A program made the translations under genes and the position numbers. A stretch of DNA of 64,000 nt from Vesta saturnalis (Eukaryota > Arthropoda > Insecta > Coleoptera > Lampyridae): the NCBI GenBank assembly GCA_036346205.1, contig JARFJB010000655.1, positions 807,001 to 871,000 of the forward strand. Reading direction: 5' to 3'. The notes below the pieces were generated by a model, which was given only the letters and a program-made list of their open reading frames with translations, searched no databases and had not been told where the DNA came from. Shown one piece after another: positions 62,655 to 64,000 of the stretch (its first letter is position 1; every line of letters starts with the position of its first letter).

Positions 62655-64000
62655 TCATTGTGTGTTTGTGTGTTTGTGTGTTTGTGGGTTTGTGTGTTTG
62701 TGTGTTTGTGCGTTTGTGTGTTTGTCTGTTTGTGTGTGTGTGATGTGTGTTTGTGTGTTTGTGTGTTGTTTGTGTGTTGTTGTGTGGTTGTTGTGTGTTT
62801 TGTGTGTTGTTTGTGTATTTGTGTGTGTGTTGTGTTTGTGTGTTGTTTGTGTTTGTGTTTGTGTGGTGTTTGTTGTGTGTGTGTGTGTTGTGTGTGTGTG
62901 CCTGTGTGTGTGTGTGTTGTGTTGTGTGTGTTGTTGTTGTGTGTTGTGTGTGGTGTTGGTGTGTGTTGTGTTTGTGTTGTGTTGTATGTTGTGTGTGTGT
63001 CTGTGTTTGTGTGTCTGTGCCGTGTGTGTGTGTTGTGTTGTGTTGTGTGTTTGTGTGTGTTGTGTGTGTGTGTGTGTCGTGTTGTGTGTGTCTGTGTGTG
63101 TGTGTCTTGTGTGTTGTGTTGTGTCGTGTGTGTCTGTGTTGTTGTGTGTCGTGGTGCCAGTGTTGTGTGTTGGTGTGTGTGTGCGTCGTGTTAGGTTGTG
63201 TGTGTGTGCCAGTGTTGTGTGTGTGTTGTTTGTGTTGTGTTGTGTTGGTGTTGGTGTTGTTTGTGTTATGTGTGTATGTGTGTGTGTGTGTGTTGTGTTC
63301 GTGTTGTTGTTTGTGTGTTGTGTCTTTGTTGTGTGTTTTGTTTTTGTGAGTTGTTTGTGTTGTGTTGTGTGTTGTGTGTTGTGTGTGTGTTATGTTGTGT
63401 GTTTGTGTCTGTGTGTTGTGTGTGTGTGTGTTGTGTGTGCGTGTTGTGTGTTGTGTGTTTGTGTGTGGTCATGTGTTGTATGTGTTGTTGCTTTGTTTTG
63501 TATTGTGTGTTGTGTTTTTGTTTTGTGTTGTGTCATGTTTGTGTCTGTTTTTTGTGTTGTGTTGTCGTGCCAGTGTTGTGTGTGTTGTTGTGCATTTTTG
63601 TGTGTTTGTAGTGTTGTGTGTTGTGTGTGTGTGTTTGTGTGTTTGTGTTGTGTGTGTGTTGTGAGTGTTGTTTGTGTTGTGTAGTGCCAGTGTGTTTGTG
63701 TTGTTGTTGTGTTTGTTGTTTGATGTGCGTTAGTGTTTGTGGTTTGTTGTGCTTTGTAGTGTTGTGTGTGTTTGTGTTGTGTGTGTTGTGTTGTGTGTTT
63801 GTATGTGTGTTATTGTGTGTTGTGTCTGTGTGTTGTGTGTTTTAGTGTTTGTGTTTGTGTTGTTGTGTGTGTGTGCGTGTTTGTGTGTTGTGTGTGTTTG
63901 TGTGTGCCATGTGTGTGTGTGTGTGTTGTGTGTTGTGTTTGTGTATGTCTGTGTGTGTATTGTGTTTTGTGTGTTTGTTGTGTTGTGTGTGTTGTGTGTG
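62655..64000. repeat. G/T-only array running to the window end
   Basis: Begins with regular TTTGTGTG units (62660-62740) and becomes irregular GTGTTGTG text; a CCAGTGTTGTGTG variant recurs (63157, 63209, 63570, 63685). It continues past the window. The long Cys-Val frames are artefacts. Confidence 0.95.

Noticed and set aside
62619..63845. A 353-codon Cys-Val frame and its neighbours
   Set aside because: Same cause: a degenerate TTTGTGTG/GTGTTG array.
56691..64000. Telomere reading of the G/T arrays
   Set aside because: The units are TTTGTGTG and GTGTTG, not TTAGG or another known insect telomere repeat, and unique sequence lies between the arrays.

Overview
The window is eukaryotic, AT-rich and almost entirely built of transposable-element remains. 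The families present are mariner-like transposons with 5'-CAGGGTGT ends, a piggyBac transposase, a GTF2IRD2/ZBED-like hAT, a Jockey and a CR1-like retroposon, a Ty3/gypsy-type pol followed by an envelope-like remnant, and a Penelope-like element (PLE) with a GIY-YIG nuclease. This mixture points to an insect; the species cannot be told from the sequence. I found no intact host protein-coding gene. Nearly every open frame is a broken element gene or a microsatellite read in six frames.

Layout. 1-2.5 kb: 3' part of a LINE; a second, fuller copy lies inverted at 26.6-29.3 kb. 4.83-6.72 kb: mariner-like element A with 105-bp terminal inverted repeats (TIRs). 8.7-9.17 kb: an inverted repeat carrying two tRNA-like cloverleaves that face each other. 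9.6-10.6 kb: one-ended mariner B. 14.7-16.2 kb: Jockey RT. 16.9-22.6 kb: inverted repeat II, whose arms carry pieces of an unusual two-gene cassette (a possible OB-fold protein and a 'DVQGF' protein) broken by microsatellites. 23.6-24.9 kb: piggyBac. 24.9-26.0 kb: CR1-like RT. 31-31.5 kb: mariner G.

33.95-44.97 kb is inverted repeat I. It has about 3.4-kb arms that include a hAT element, and one arm was later split by mariner E. The other arm keeps the empty TA site, so the order of events can be read directly. 45.3-55.1 kb is a gypsy-type element whose integrase frame is opened at a TA run and filled with two successive mariner-like elements, C and D. Each is about 3.12 kb with TIRs of about 1 kb, and (TA)n tracts sit at all three junctions. 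The gypsy reading resumes at 53.55 kb and leads into an envelope-like remnant with a C-terminal membrane anchor.

56.7 kb to the end: a Penelope-like element (59.0-62.65 kb) lies between two long arrays made almost only of G and T. Hammerhead-ribozyme-like motifs occur at its 3' end and in a separate 257-bp PLE insertion at 55.1 kb that has a 9-bp target duplication.

The main themes are mariner-like DD41D elements whose TIRs have grown to 0.66-1.0 kb and in two cases include the end of the transposase gene, repeated use of TA microsatellites as insertion points, and an unusual density of long inverted repeats (five with arms of at least 0.65 kb).
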